Notes: generated by a model not told the origin, from the sequence alone. DNA of 64,000 bases from Sequoia sempervirens (GCA_007258455.2 VDFB02196116.1:36623-100622), one strand, 5' to 3'; positions 23,930 through 36,901 are shown, counted from the first letter of the stretch. Translations and numbers: made by a program.

Positions 23930-25760
23930 GTGCACATGAAGGTGCATCATTCTAGTGAATTCACAGATTCTTCATTTATCTAGATTGATGAATCGGTCTA
24001 CTCCATAAGGGGAGTAGAAAAGGTTTTCATTGTTGTAGTATGAGTTGAATGGGTGCACCCCTAAGGGGGAGTGATCATAGTTTTTGATATTTTCCATTGA
24101 TGTCAAAGGAGGAGAGAAATTCATGTGAAAAAAAATTATAGAGGAAGAGAAGGTGTTCTCCAAGAATATTATGCAAGATGTTATCTTTGATATTTTTCAC
24201 ATCATGTGTTGCCATCAATGATAAAGGGGAAGATTTTTGCAAGTATGAGCAAGTTTGGTGGTGTTTTCATTAATGTTGTGATTTATGTCAACACAATTCA
24301 ATATGTTGTAGTTTGTATATGTATCTAGTTGAGATACTTTTTGAGTACATGGAGCTATCTTCATGATGTTGCAGATGTGCTGACATGATGAGTTTCTAAG
24401 TGCTTTTGAGAAAATTAATAAAGAAGAGAATTTAGAGTCTTGAATGTGTTTAGAATGTGCTTTGGTATGTGCTCCATGTTTCTCCTATGTTGATCCTATG
24501 CTTGTGTAGATCTGAAGGTTTTCTAATGGTGATCTAGTGGTGATATCTCCTAAGTTGAATCTTCTGGTTTCATGGGATGTGAAAGTTATGTTCACCCCGA
24601 TGCATGGATTATTTAGAACAAATTGGTCTTATGTGGACTAGGAGAAATTTTTCTTCTCCACAATCCCTCGTTGTTCTATTTTAGATCTTGTGGATCTAGA
24701 ATATGTCTTATATTGGTGTTCTCTTGTTTTTGGAAATTATTTGTGTGGTTTGCTAATCCAAAAGTCATGTTTCTAAGTTACATTGTATGTGTTAGCACAT
24801 TCCAAATGGACTATTGGAAGGAGTTCGATGTTTGAAGATCATTTCATTTGTTGTTGACGTATCTGAAGGAACTTGAGATGTGTTCTCATGCATAATGAAG
24901 CATTTTGTGTTGTCCACGTGTTACCTTATTTTTCGGAAGCATGTACATTAATGTTCTTTTTTTTTTCATTAGGTTTGGTTGACCTTGTGTTTACACTTCA
25001 TTTAAAGAATTAAATTTAATTAAGGAAGCATGTGGTTGATCTGAGACATTATTTTTGGTCATGGTTAAGTATTTTTATTGGTCCACTCTCATTCATTTCC
25101 ACCATGGGAATGTTGAGTTTCTGACCTAATTTGAATTTATGAAATGAAGTTTATGTGGCCGACCTTGGAAAAAGTTTCTAATGTTGAAGATGGTATAAAT
25201 GCAATTCGGATTGCAAAGATTTAGATGAAGATGCAAAGTGATGAAGTAAGCCACAAATCAAAAGAGCAGAAGTGTGTGAAAGTGAGTTGAGGAAATAGTA
25301 CTTCATTGTGTTAGATTCCTGAAGGTAGTGAGTTGAAGGTTTTTGCAATCTCTTAATCAAGGTTGTAGATGTGTGTTAATTGTTTTGGTTGATCTTTTGT
25401 TCTCTTTTGTATCTATAGGCAAAGAACCTCCCTGTTGGACAGTGAGTACTTTCTATAGGTAGTGAGCCTTTGTATTTGGATAGTGAGTCCTCTTCTAGGT
25501 AGTGAGCCTCTGTATTCAGTTTTATAATCTCTTTATATTGTGATTTAATCTTCACTATGGCTTTTCCCTCATTGGGTTTTCCACATAAAAAATATGTTGT
25601 TCATTGTGTTGATTTTACTGTTGGGTATCCGCATTTCATGTTCATGCTTAATAATAGAATAGTGTGGTTGTGGGATTGATAAGTGTTGAAGTTTTGTATT
25701 TGAATTTGTGTGACAACTGATTTACCCCCCCTCTTAGTTTTCTTGCACCTTTTAAACATA
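23930..25760 (+). repeat. copia 3' region and 3' LTR (limits approximate)
   Basis: CCCCTAAGGGGGAGTG and GATGTCAAAGGAGGAGAG (24058-24115), then a second GATAAAGGGGAAG (24220), are polypurine-type tracts as found after copia pol. The LTR probably begins around 24255-24280. GGCTTTTCCCTCATTGGG then TTTTCCACATAAA (25559-25588) and CAACTGATTTACCCCCCC (about 25713) are features common near the 3' end of plant copia LTRs. Four AGTGAG-type minirepeats lie at 25441-25510. Confidence 0.55.
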
Positions 25761-25859
25761 AATGGCTTATCTTCCTCGAGTTTTGTGCCCTTCTTCATCA
25801 ACGAGCTATAAGACAAGTTGGATACCTAGAAATCAATGCTAAGAGCTTTTATTTAATGT

Positions 25860-26901
25860 TTTAAATGGAATCTCATTTAAAATAGCTTTAAATGTTTGTA
25901 TTTTGAATTTTGAATGGGAATTTAGAATTTTATGAGGCCAACCTAGTTTAGGAACCCATATCTTGATATAATCTAGACCATTTATTTAAGCAAGTGTGGA
26001 GGCGATTGCTTTATCTTAACCTAAAATCACAAAAAAGACCTTTTGATTGTCAAGATTGCTATAAAGTGCAAGGGAAGCGCATACATCCTTTTCTAATGAA
26101 GTTAGTTTAGGTAAGCCCTCACAAAAAAAAATCGTACATGTTCATTTTAGATCCCACAAAGCAATATTGAATCCTTTTTAAAGCACCAACAGACAAATGA
26201 GAGTTGTTTTGTTCAATTGTTAACCAAAAAACAAACTCTAGTAAGTTGTATTCCTAATGTTCATTTTAAACCCTTTGCAAAAATTGAAAAGATTCTTTTC
26301 AAAACCCAAATGAAATTAGTGTCCTAAGGAAAAAAAGATGACAATTCCTTAAAAGTTTTAAACAAACACTAAAGTGTTTAAAAACACTTTGATTTTGTGA
26401 GATACTATCATCATACTTCTCCCTCTTTTGTTTTCAATTGATCCAACCTACAAGAATGACAACTAGATAGATTCTGCAAAACACAGAGGTTAAAAGGCAA
26501 AAAATAGAAGATAAAATTATCATTTATCAAAAAAGCACGTGGTAAAATAAAAATTCCAACTTTTTACTCCTTGACAGCGACTCAACCTGTGACTACGTTG
26601 TAGCTTGATTTCTCAGTGGTGTTGTACAATGCCGCTTACCAGTTAGTAATGCTCTGTGCCTAGACTAGTGAGCTCAATTGCATCGTACTTTTGCTCAATG
26701 TCACTATTTAAAATTTAAATTCAAAAAAATTAGGCGGGATGGCTAAAGCATCGGAGTTTGATTTTCCAGCGGTGCTATATGGCGATGCTGGAGAGTCAAC
26801 GGTGCTAAAATAGCAATGTCGAGCTCCCAATGTTGGAATTTTCTTGTGCACAAACAAAAACGCAAAATTTTGTGAGAAAAGTGATAAAAAAATGAGATTT
26901 T
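25860..26901 (-). other. leader of a minus-strand gypsy element (Gypsy-A)
   Basis: This is the sequence downstream (on the minus strand) of a primer-binding site at 26902-26919. No gag was recognised before the copia LTR cuts it off at about 25800-25860. One 80-residue open frame from 26950 crosses the LTR end and is not a gene. Confidence 0.45.
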
Positions 26902-26919
26902 TCCCTCCTTCTAGCACCA
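26902..26919 (-). promoter_or_regulatory. Gypsy-A primer-binding site
   Basis: On the minus strand, TGGTGCTAGAAGGAGGGA starts two bases after the LTR end CA. It resembles the site at 56744 of Gypsy-2. It would pair with a tRNA 3' end to start minus-strand synthesis. Confidence 0.6.
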
Positions 26920-26921
26920 AA

Positions 26922-28307
26922 TGTGTGAACCCCAATCCTAATACCTGCAAAACAAAGAGAATAAATACAATAGATAATCAATTACAAGAAAGAACAAGGA
27001 TTCCCCATGAAATCCATTCACAAAACTCAAATTAGGAAAATAAATAATGAAGAACACAATGAAGATAATAAACTAAAGATTGAATCCTAATTGAACTAGT
27101 AAACTTATGATCCCATGGGGGAATTGGTGCTAATTTGATGTGAAAATTGGCCCTTTCCCAATTCCTATGATGAAAGATTGATATGATGAAGAGATTTGAT
27201 CCACTTTGTTGATGTTGAAGAGTGCTCCAAGCTAAAAACCTGCATATTCTAGCTAAGATTCAAGAGTGATGGATGAAATTTGATAGATATTTGAGCATGG
27301 TAACTTTGCATAATTTGTGGATGATCAACTGAGGATATAAACTCTTTATTTATAGAATGCCAAGATGGATGAATGTCCAAATTTGAGCAATGTGGGACTA
27401 ACATTCATCCAATGGCAAGATGCCACTTGTCAACCTATGAGTGGATGGAGGATGTGCAAGTTTTGAGGATTGTGTCAATAAATTCATATTTTTGAACTTC
27501 AAGTTTGTTGAAATGACATGTAAGAGAGAAGAGAAAATGCAATAAATGCCACTTGGCTCAAAACAAAGGACATGTAAGATAGAGTAAATGCCTTATTGGA
27601 TGTACATGTCATCTTGGAATTTGAATTCAAACTTGGAGGAATATTCCAAAAGATGCCTTGTTGAGGAAAATAGAGGATTTAATAAATCAATTAAATCTAT
27701 TTTCATGTGCAAGTGGGAAAAGATAGAGGATGAGACATTAATTAGAATTAAATTAATCAAGGGTTAATTAATTTAATAGGAGATTAGGTGATGTGACTTT
27801 GCTGACTTAGATTTATGGATTTATTTAAATCACATAATGAGAAGAATGTGATAAGAGATTAATTAAATAAATATTTTGATTTATTTAGTTAAAAGAGATG
27901 ATGTTAGACTTAAATTAAATAAGGTTTTAATTTATTTAATTTAATAGATAGACTTTAGAGATTTAATCAAATAAAATTGATTATTTAATTAAATAGGGAT
28001 AATTAGATCAGATGATTAATTTAATTATCGAGAAGAGGTGACTTAATTAGATAACTGCTTTTTTTAATTAAGAGAGGAATATTGATGAATTTAATTAGAT
28101 AGGGGAATTTGATTAAATGGTTAGATCGAAGGATGATTCAGGATGAAATGATGTTAGTAGTCAAGATCAAGTGCACAATGTCAATCAGTACATTTTACGT
28201 GTCTATAGTAGCAAACTTTGAGAGTTTTGGAAGCATATGTGAACGAAATTTGAAATTTGTGTTTTTGTCCTTAATTGAAATTTTGGTATAAAATTTTGGG
28301 CATTACA
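26922..28307 (-). repeat. Gypsy-A LTR (1386 bp)
   Basis: Read on the minus strand it starts TGTAATGCCC at 28307 and ends GGGTTCACACA at 26922, with TG...CA ends. A TATA box (TATAAATAAA) lies at 27345-27354. The part 27420-27480 matches 22555-22612 of the Gypsy-1 LTR in inverted orientation, so the two elements are related. A primer-binding site follows. It sits in the interior of the chromovirus-type gypsy at 28311 onward, as a later insertion would. Confidence 0.7.
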
Positions 28308-28310
28308 ACT

Positions 28311-29652
28311 ACTCAATCACAGTCATTTTTTGTTCCTTTTGTAACCAAGAAACTTTGTATGGACAAGGATGCTTACACCTTTTCAAATCTATCTTTTCTA
28401 CCATCTCATCTGAAACTAGGTTATCCATACTACCACTACCTACTATGAATTTGTAACACCTACCTCCATCCTTGCACACAGTTTGAAAAAGACTCTGTCT
28501 TTGGGATGGTTCATAATCTTCAACCAGCTTTGGATTCACTAGCACTCTCCTCATCATGATAGATTCACCTTCTTCAGGGTCATCACCTTTCGAGGATGCA
28601 TCACCTTGCTCATCTTTTTGTGCCAAATGGTTTTTTGCTACACTCTTCTTGTTGCCTTCCTATATTTGAGGACACTCATAGGTACGATGACCAAATTCTC
28701 CACATTGGTAATATCTACCTTGAAACCCTCTACTGCTGCTACCTCATCATCTTGCTGATACCTCCTTTTTTGTGGTGTTCTAGCCCACCTCTTTAGCCCA
28801 TTTGGGCTTTAATTCTTCCTCAATCTACTTTCCTTTGCTGCTGTCCACTTGTCACTTTTCAGTTGCAAATATTCCTCAACTTTTGGAAGTGTTTAATTGC
28901 TTCCTCATTAACTTCTCCTCAACCTTTAATGCATATTGGTATGCTTCCTCCACCATAGTAAATTTTAGCATACTCATTTCATCCTGGATGTTAAATTGTA
29001 AGCCATTCACATACCTAGCTACCTTTTCCCTATCAATTTCATGCCTTCCAGATCAAATGACCAGCTTGTAAAACTCCTCTGTATAATCTTTGATACTCAT
29101 AACTTTTTTCTTCAAATTTTGCAACTTCTTGAATAACTCCATCTCATAATCTCCAAGTATGATTTTGTTCTTCAATCTCATCATCATCTAGTTCCACCTT
29201 GTTATCTAAGGATCTTTATCCATTTTCTTCTCTCTCTGCAACCCTTTCCACCATAATGCATCATGCCCTTTCAATTTTGTTTGGGTTATCTTTACCCACT
29301 ACAGGTCTTTAATTTGCCCCATTTCAAAGCATTCCTTCAACTCTCCAATCCAATTAATTAACTCTTTCAAATGTAATGTTTCAAAAAAAATTGGCACATC
29401 CATTTTATTGCTTTTTGTTATTCTTGAAAGAGCTCTCAAAAATATTTCTTGTCTGTCATCCTCTAGCCATTCTTCTTCTCTTCCTTGTTCTTCCATTCCA
29501 CTCTCATCTTCTTCTTTACTCACAGGATCTCACGTGTTACCAGTAGCTAATCTCACCATGTTTCTAATATCATTTTTGATATCATCTCTTATCATGCCTT
29601 GAAATTTTTCCAACACTACTTCTAATTTGGGTCTTCCTCTTCGTGGTGGCAT
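28311..29652 (-). pseudogene. gag: chromovirus-type gypsy gag and protease (Gypsy-B)
   Basis: The minus strand reads MPPRRGRPKLEVVLEKFQGM from 29652, then a gag domain (HLKELINWIGELKECFEM, TEEFYKLVI) with several stops, a zinc knuckle YYQCGEFGHRTYECP (28672-28716) and a protease FIVGSGSMDNLVS (about 28417-28459) followed by CPYKVSWLQKEQK. KVSWLQK after the protease is typical of plant chromovirus gypsies. The first knuckle Cys is Tyr and the protease catalytic Asp is Gly, so it is inactive. The coding sequence stops where the Gypsy-A LTR begins, and RT and integrase are not in the window. Confidence 0.8.
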
Positions 29653-29789
29653 CTCTTTCAATAAACAACTTGTCCTTCTCAACTCAATTGTTCCAGACTC
29701 CACACACACCCACAACAATCCTCTTGATCTCTCAACAATTGTTACTCACTTCCCACAAGTCCTAGTGGATCCTCTCCATGCTCAAGATC

Positions 29790-29805
29790 CCCTGCTCTAA
29801 TACCA
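29790..29805 (-). promoter_or_regulatory. Gypsy-B primer-binding site
   Basis: On the minus strand, TGGTATTAGAGCAGGG follows GCATCAAT. It matches the initiator-methionine tRNA site TGGTATCAGAGC with one change, as in many plant chromoviruses. Confidence 0.75.
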
Positions 29806-29807
29806 AT

Positions 29808-31030
29808 TGATGCAAGAAGACATTGCTTACTTCTTAATTCAAGCTCAACCAAAGAGAAAGGCAAGGGTATTTACACATGCTTTAAAATTAAAATTCAAAT
29901 AACACAAAAATGTTGAAACAAATTACACATTCAGTATGCAACCACAATTGCAATGCAATAAGCTTTTGTTGGTCACTTGGACTAAATTTTCCTCTTCTAT
30001 TTGTTCAACTCTTACTCTGCATTTTCCTCTATATTCTCCATTCGACAATGTTCTGCATATGGCTTTCTCTTCGATGCCCCCTTCCCATTTTTTCTTATTT
30101 GGCCAATTCTTTATTCTCCAATGCACATGTCCTTCATGGTTGTGCACCCACCATTCTATTCAATGGTGCTATGTTCTTCACTAGAATGACCTCTCAAGTC
30201 TATCAACCTCCTTCCTCTCTACTGTGATTTCCCTTTCAGCTACACCTTCTATTTTCACTTATGTGCAACCTTATTCTCCATCGTTGCACATTCCTCCTCC
30301 CCCACTATTGCACATTGAGTTTTTTTTTTGTTTTCCTTCACATGGTTGATCTTCCCTACCTCTTGGCCTTCCCACCCAAAAGTCTATTGACCTTCCCTTT
30401 CACTTATAGATGTTCACCCTTTGTTGTTGCACATTCTTCTTTGAATCTACACATTTTTTCCTGTTTTGTGTCTCTCTATCTTCATTTTGGCCAACCTCAT
30501 AGGTCTACCAATCTCTCCCGAAGAACCACAACCTTCCTTTCTCCCATCAATCCCTCTTCATAGAAGTTAAAAAGGCATAATTGAGGAATTGATCTCCCCT
30601 ATTTAAATTTTGTATTTTAATGCCAAGTCAATGGTATGAGACAATGTTCCCTTGAGGCACTTTGTCGTTTAGTTCATTTGTTGACTTGTGGTTCCACATT
30701 TGTGTATATGTCAGCCAAGGCAATTACAGCTTCATCTAACAAAATCTCTGTTTTAAATCTTCCATACAAAGGTTGTAGAATTTTCCATTACATCTGCCAA
30801 GTTATTTGTTTGAAAGCTTTGAAAAATCCATTTTGCACATATCCTACAATCCTCGCAGTAGAGCCAAGACCTCATTCAAACAATTTGTGTACCCGATCTA
30901 TGCTTCACCATCACCTTGCTAGAGTGTCATAGTGAAATTGAGGAATTTAAGAGGTTTAGGCACTGACCAAAGAGAAAACCAAAATAAACCAAAACCAAAA
31001 CTGTGGAAAACAATTCAACATTTTTTTTGT
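29808..31030 (-). repeat. probable Gypsy-B 5' LTR
   Basis: The segment upstream of the primer-binding site, on the minus strand, ends in CA at 29808. The far limit is not resolved: no second copy is in the window and candidate TG starts cannot be distinguished. Many small open frames on the + strand arise from its C/T-rich composition. Confidence 0.45.
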
Positions 31031-32512
31031 TGTTGTTGTTGATTGCTCATTCACCCGTGTGCTCCTATACCACAAGTGGAATACTTAGGATTTTTACAAA
31101 TATTTATTTAAATCATAAAGTCATATAGAAAAATTGATATAGTAAACACTATGTATATTAGCTAGAAAGTAACAACAAAAGAAAATTACCCAATAACAAA
31201 AATACATATTCATAGCAATGTACACAACAATAACAACTTGCACATCAATGCTTGTATAAAAACACCACCAAATTACACAAAATTAATTTTTCCCTAAAAA
31301 GTATTACACATCCAAGTTAACTTGTGTAGGAACCAGTGCCTTATACAACAATATCAATTTGTGTTGCAAGGCAACACCTTGTGTAGAAATAACAACACAT
31401 GAGATTCTACAATAATAAAAAGCATATAAAATCACATGCACACACCTAAATATCTCAATAATCCTCTTGCACAACAATAAGGTAAGATGATGATGTGACC
31501 CAACTACTTACAAAGCCAAATGGATAGCTTATCTAGCAAATAGTGACACTTGTGCAACCATACTCTTGGCTCATTTGACCACTAGCTACATCTTACACAA
31601 CCTTTGGGATAACTTGTGTAGAAAGGAAAACTTTGTGCTACAAACACTACAAGCTTGTGCAACCCCCAAAAGAGTAGTAGCTAACAAAATTAGCCAAAGA
31701 CCATGATAATAAAAGTAAAAGAGTTCACCTTAAAAAGCCAATGGTAAGATATGAATCTTATAGAAATCGCAAATCAAAAAACTAATTTAGTATTTTTGAA
31801 TTAGCCACAAATTGATATAGAATAATGGTATGAATACCAATTTCTCAATAAGAGTTTACATTTAATAATATTTTTTTTGTATTTGAACTCTTAAACACAA
31901 GTTTATATTTAGATTTCAAGAGCATATAAGAAGGAATCTCAAAGTTAAAAGATTAAAAAAAATAAAAAAATCCCATGATTCATCTTTTTAGTATTCTTAT
32001 AGAAAAGTGTATGTAATAACACATTGAGTAATTTATCAAACATAACCAACATGTGTGGAACAACCCATTGTCTCCTTTTAAAATTCGTGAATGGTAATTA
32101 ACTAGACTTTCATATTGAATTTACTTTTTAAATTCCCCTTTCAAAACACATTGCACAACATTTATACAGCTACAACATAGCTAGTAGCTTATCTATCTTA
32201 TTATATAGTATATCTAAATAAAGTCACTCTTAATTTTTTTTATCTTACCTAATAAAAGCAAAGCCCTATGAAACTCCCTTTTTTAAAATGGAACTCCTAA
32301 AATATAATATAAAAGTATATTAATATTATAATATGAAATAATATTATTTTATTACAGTATGTGATAATTTCGGAGAAGAGGGAATTTTACCTTTCTTCAA
32401 TTTGAAGCAATGAGAAAATTCACAGTCCAGCTTTTGTCAATAGTGACCGCCAAAACTGTTGATTCCTTCAATCTTTTATAAGCTGTCGAATTATATTTCT
32501 GTTCTCCAGTGA
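31031..32512. other. AT-rich stretch, nothing recognised
   Basis: It contains scattered CTTGTGTAG/CTTGTGCAA words and long A/T runs but no coding motif, LTR or RNA gene. Confidence 0.5.
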
Positions 32513-33040
32513 GCGTTTAAATTCCGCCTTTGTCGCAAAGCATTTGGAGGCTTTTGAATAAATTCTGCCTTCTTTGCAGAGCATTTGGAGGCTTTTGAAT
32601 ATTAAGAGGGATACACTTAAAATTGACGAGTCTTGAATCTTTTGAGGTGATGTTACAGCCATTCTAGTCTTCCCTCTCTAAACTCAAAAAAATATGCGAA
32701 GTGTGAATTACTTGTAATTAAATTTGATTTCAAACAGAACGTTTAGCATTTTAATTTTGCCTTTTGATTTCAAACAGAAGTTTAGCGTTTAAATTTTGCC
32801 TTCTTTGCAGAGCATTTGCAGGCTTTTAAATAGTAAAGGGATACTCTTAGTCTTAAATATTAGCTCAAATTTCTTAATCTTTTCAATATTTTTAACGGAT
32901 TTGAGCTGCAAATTTCTTCAGGTGACATTACAGTCATTAATTTGATTTCAGACGTAAGTTTAGCTTTAAATTCCGCCTTCTTTGTAGAGCATTTGGAGGC
33001 TTTTGAATATTGAGAGGGATACTCTTAATCTCTAAAATAA
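32513..33040. repeat. short direct repeats around GCATTTGGAGGCTTTTGAAT
   Basis: A 45-65 base segment (AATTCTGCCTTC, TTTGCAGAGCATTTG, GAGGCTTTTGAATA, then GGGATAC) appears at about 32515, 32560, 32783 and 32962. The copies differ by a few bases. The gaps between them also share TTTGATTTCAAACAGAAGTTTAG-type sequence. The origin is unknown. Confidence 0.7.
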
Positions 33041-33044
33041 AAAA

Positions 33045-35358
33045 TATATGCCCTGTCTGCAAGAACCGTTAGTACTTTAAGTTATCCTTTACATTTATTT
33101 TATGATGGTTTTATATATTTCCATATATTAAGTTTATCTGTTTAGGTTATCCCTTACATGTATTTTATGATGGTTTTATATATTTCCATATATTAAGTCT
33201 ATCTGTTTAGGTTATGGAATACAGCTGATTGATAGCAACCTTTTAGTTCAAGTTTTTAGTCACAGTTTTAAGGTCACATTTACAGTCCTTTATGAATGAA
33301 AGATTGACCACAATCCATAAGACTGTCATACACTTGTTATGGCTGATTTGAGGATACACTCCATTAATGACTGCCATAAGACTTATTGAGGATGAACAGT
33401 CCTCACAGTCATAAGGAATATTGATCACTGATCAGGGATCTTTATAACATAAATCATAAATCATTGTCCCTGTACATGACTGTCCTCTTGTGTCTTTTGA
33501 TAGATCCTTATGAAAGTTGAATGATGCTGCCCGTGCACTTGCTGCACCTCCATTTTTCAAATTCTGCCTTTGGTTATCATGACTTGAATGAACCTTACCT
33601 TTCCTCAACTTGCCTTGATTTGAATATCATACAATCTTTTCTTATTGTCATCTATGCCATCATAAGTAATTACATAGGTTGAAAGAACTGCCACTTTCTT
33701 ACCATGACCTTTTGTTGGCTTGCAAACAAAACTCTCAACATAGAAAAAAGATTGAAGACACCATAGTGAGGAGCCAGGTTGAATCTTGCTTGTATCACCT
33801 CTTGTTGCGTTATTTGAGGAAACAAATGTTATGAAACCAGCCCCATCTCTAAAATCAAAAATATATGCCCCATCTACAAGAAGCGTAAGTACTTTAAGTT
33901 ATCCTTTACATGTATTTTATGATGGTTTTATATATTTCCATATATTAAGTCTATCTGTTTAGGTTATGGAATACAGCTAATTGATAGCCACCTTTTAGTT
34001 CAAGTTTTTAGTCATAGATTTAAGGTCACATTTACAGTCCTCTATGAATGAAAGACTGGCCACAATCCACGAGACTGTCATACACTTGTTATGGCTGATT
34101 TGAGGATACACTCCCTTAATGTCTTTCGTAAGACTTATTGAGGATGAACAGTCCTCACGGTCATGAGGAATATTGATCATTGATCAGAGATCTTTATAAC
34201 GTAAATTATAAATCACTGTCCCTATACATGACTGTCCTCTTATGTGTTTTGATAGATCCTTATGAAAGTTGAATGATGCTGCCCATGCACTTGTTGCCCC
34301 TGCATTTTTCAAATTCTGCCTTTGGTTATCATGACTTGCATGAACCCTACCTCTCCTCAACTTGTCTCGACTTGAATATCATACAATCCTTTTTAATTGT
34401 CATCTATGCCATCATAAGTAATAACATACATAGGTTGAAAGAACTGCCACTTTCTTACCATGACCTTTTGTTGGCTTGCAAACAAAACTCTCAACATTAA
34501 AAAAAGATTGAATACACTATAGTGAGGAGCCAAGTTGAATCTTGCTTGTATCACCTCTTGTTGCGTTATTTGAGGAAACAAATATTATGAAACCAACCCC
34601 CTTTCTAAAATAAAAAAATATATGCCCCATCTACAAGAACCGTTAGTACTTTAAGTTATCCTTTACATGTATTTTATGATGGTTTTATATATTTCCATAT
34701 ATTAAGTCTGTCTGTTTAGGTTATGGAATACAACTGATTGATAGCCACCTTTTAGTTCAAGTTTTTAGTCACAGTTTTAAGGTCACATTTACAGTCCTTT
34801 ATAAATGAAATACTGACCATAATCCATAAGAATGTCATACACTTGTTATGGCTGATTTGAGTATACACTCCATTAATGATTGTCATAAGACTTATTGAGG
34901 ATGAACAGTTCTCACAATCATAAGGAATGTTGATCACTAATCAGAGATCTTTATAACATAAATTATAAATCACTGTCCCTGTACATGATTGTCCTCTTGG
35001 GTCTTTGGATGGATCCTTATGAAAGTTGAATGATGCTGCCCGTGCACTTGCTGCCCCTGCATTTTTCAAATTCTGCCTTTGGTTATCATGACTTGTATGA
35101 ACCCTACCTCTCCTCAACTTGTCTTGACTTGAATATCATACAATCTTTTCTTATTGTCATCTATGCCATCATAAGTAATAACATGCATAGGTTGAAAGAA
35201 CTGCCATTTTCTTACCATGACCTTTCGTTGGCTTGCAAACAAAACTCTCAACATAGAACATAGATTGAAGACACCATAGTGAGAAGCCAGGTTGAATCTT
35301 GCTTGTATCACCTCTTGTTGCGTTATTTGAGGAAACAAATACTATGAAACCAGCCCCA
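33045..35358. repeat. triplicated block of about 755 bp
   Basis: Three direct copies start near 33045 (ATATATGCCC), 33851 and 34608. The segment TTTTAGTTCAAGTTTTTAG recurs at 33241, 33993 and 34750, giving periods of 752 and 757. The copies agree at roughly 90 percent or more by eye. The first copy also has a 65-base internal duplication (33082-33146 and 33147-33211). Each copy gives similar short open frames on the minus strand (FPQITQQEVIQARFNLA and KVMVRKWQFFQPM), which might be a remnant coding segment. Confidence 0.85.
33082..33211. repeat. 65 bp tandem duplication
   Basis: 33082-33146 and 33147-33211 are near-identical copies beginning TTATCCTTTACAT / TTATCCCTTACAT. It occurs only in the first copy of the 755 bp block. 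Confidence 0.85.
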
Positions 35359-36901
35359 AGGCAAGAACAGTATCGTTAAGAACATATAGGTAACACAAAG
35401 ACTCTAACCTTTAACTATAATCCGCCTCTCCATAGTCCATCTTTCAACTGTCATCTCATACAAGCATGTCTTGATGAAGTTTAAGATTTAACATCACTAT
35501 CTACAGGTATTAGGGTTCCCTATTCATATAACTGGAAAGATCCAGAGGCATTTGTTAGACTATATCTTTTACCCTTTTAGCATCACTGTGCTTTGTCTTC
35601 CTCACTGTCACTTAATTCTCAAACCTCAGTCGTTCAGACTATATTGAGCATAAATTCCATTATCTCATTGAGCATATGCAATCCATAGATATCGCTATTA
35701 CCATTTTTCATGCCAAGTAATGAACTTAAAATTCTATCACTGTCTAGATAAGGCTCTTTCATCATTTACAAACCTTTCTTCACTAGGGTTTGAGGGAATG
35801 TGACTGTCACCCTATTCTCTCTCACAGACCTTGCCACTGCCCTGTTGATGTCTGAGATGTCACTTAAATGAAAGATCCACTGTCACACTTGTTGACCTGA
35901 TAATAACTATCATGTCTGTGTTCTTAGTTCCTCTTAATCACCAGACCACTCATAAGACTTTTGAGGTCCTGAAGTATTGAAAAATATGCATGACTGTCCT
36001 CCATTGCTGTCATGCCCATTTAAGAGACTTAAAAACTTAACCATCCTTAACTATCATGGTAACTAAAATATTAGAAGCTTTTGTTAATAATCTTCATGAC
36101 CCTGATGATATCACTGCTTGTGTCTTTGGTAGACAACTTGCAAGCTTTCCACCCACATCAAGGGAACCGAGCCAGGCATATCAACTCATATAAGGGTATT
36201 CAATAACACCTTCTTTGACAAATATCTTGGAAAAAGACTATTAGGAAGCTTTGAATAAGAATGTCTACTATCTAAAGAGCAGGAATCAAAACTTGGAGAT
36301 CTTTTGATCTCAGAACTCTAGCCAAAAAGCTTGATGTGTTTGTCACACAAAGTAGATATGCTAGCATATCAACAATGCTAAAAATACACCAACAGAAGCT
36401 ATGGTTGATCATACAACAACTTTTCATGAGAAAACATTTCTGCCATTGTTTGAACTTTGAATCATAGCATTATGTTACTTGGATCATTACTGGTAGTATG
36501 ATCTGAGACTGACAAACAGACTTGTTGCCACATGTTCATTATCAAAGTTGTCTGCTGCTTCTTGTGTGTAGACCATTCCTTGTTACTTCTGCAAAACTAT
36601 TTTTTGATTCCCCAGTATTTTTCCTTTTTTGAATAGAGGCATTCAACTTTGAGTCAATAGAGGCTTCTTTATTATGTCTGGAACACATGAAAATGAACTA
36701 ATTCCATCTTGAAAAGAATTTCCTTTTATTGTTCACTGCCCTTTCATTCTGGAAGATGAATGATCATTCTCCTATAGCCTAATATTTTCCACATCAGCAA
36801 AACACTTAGTAATTTAGTTTGATTTCAGTCATAAAATTTCCTATCTATATTGTTGTTTAATCTCTAATTCAAAACATTTTGATGTTCATACAGATCGTGA
36901 G
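35359..36901. other. upstream region of the membrane-protein reading frame
   Basis: Non-coding by eye, with frequent ACTGTC words (for example near 35455, 35604, 35811, 35880 and 35996). A possible splice acceptor TTCATACAG ends at about 36894, just before the ATG at 36902. No TATA box could be placed firmly. Confidence 0.4.

Larger units (their letters stand above)
22613..25760 (+). mobile_element. Ty1/copia element, 5'-truncated
   Basis: Only the RT-RNase H end of pol, the 3' non-coding part and an LTR-like segment remain. It abuts the truncated Gypsy-1 LTR at about 22612, so gag, protease and integrase are missing. No target duplication is visible at this junction. Confidence 0.75.

Noticed and set aside
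29910..30932. Several + strand Phe/Ser/Pro-rich frames
   Set aside because: They overlap each other in C/T-rich sequence of a probable minus-strand LTR and show no motif.
33243..34937. Three similar 61-codon minus-strand frames as a gene family
   Set aside because: They follow from the triplicated block; independent selection cannot be shown. The triplication itself is reported.
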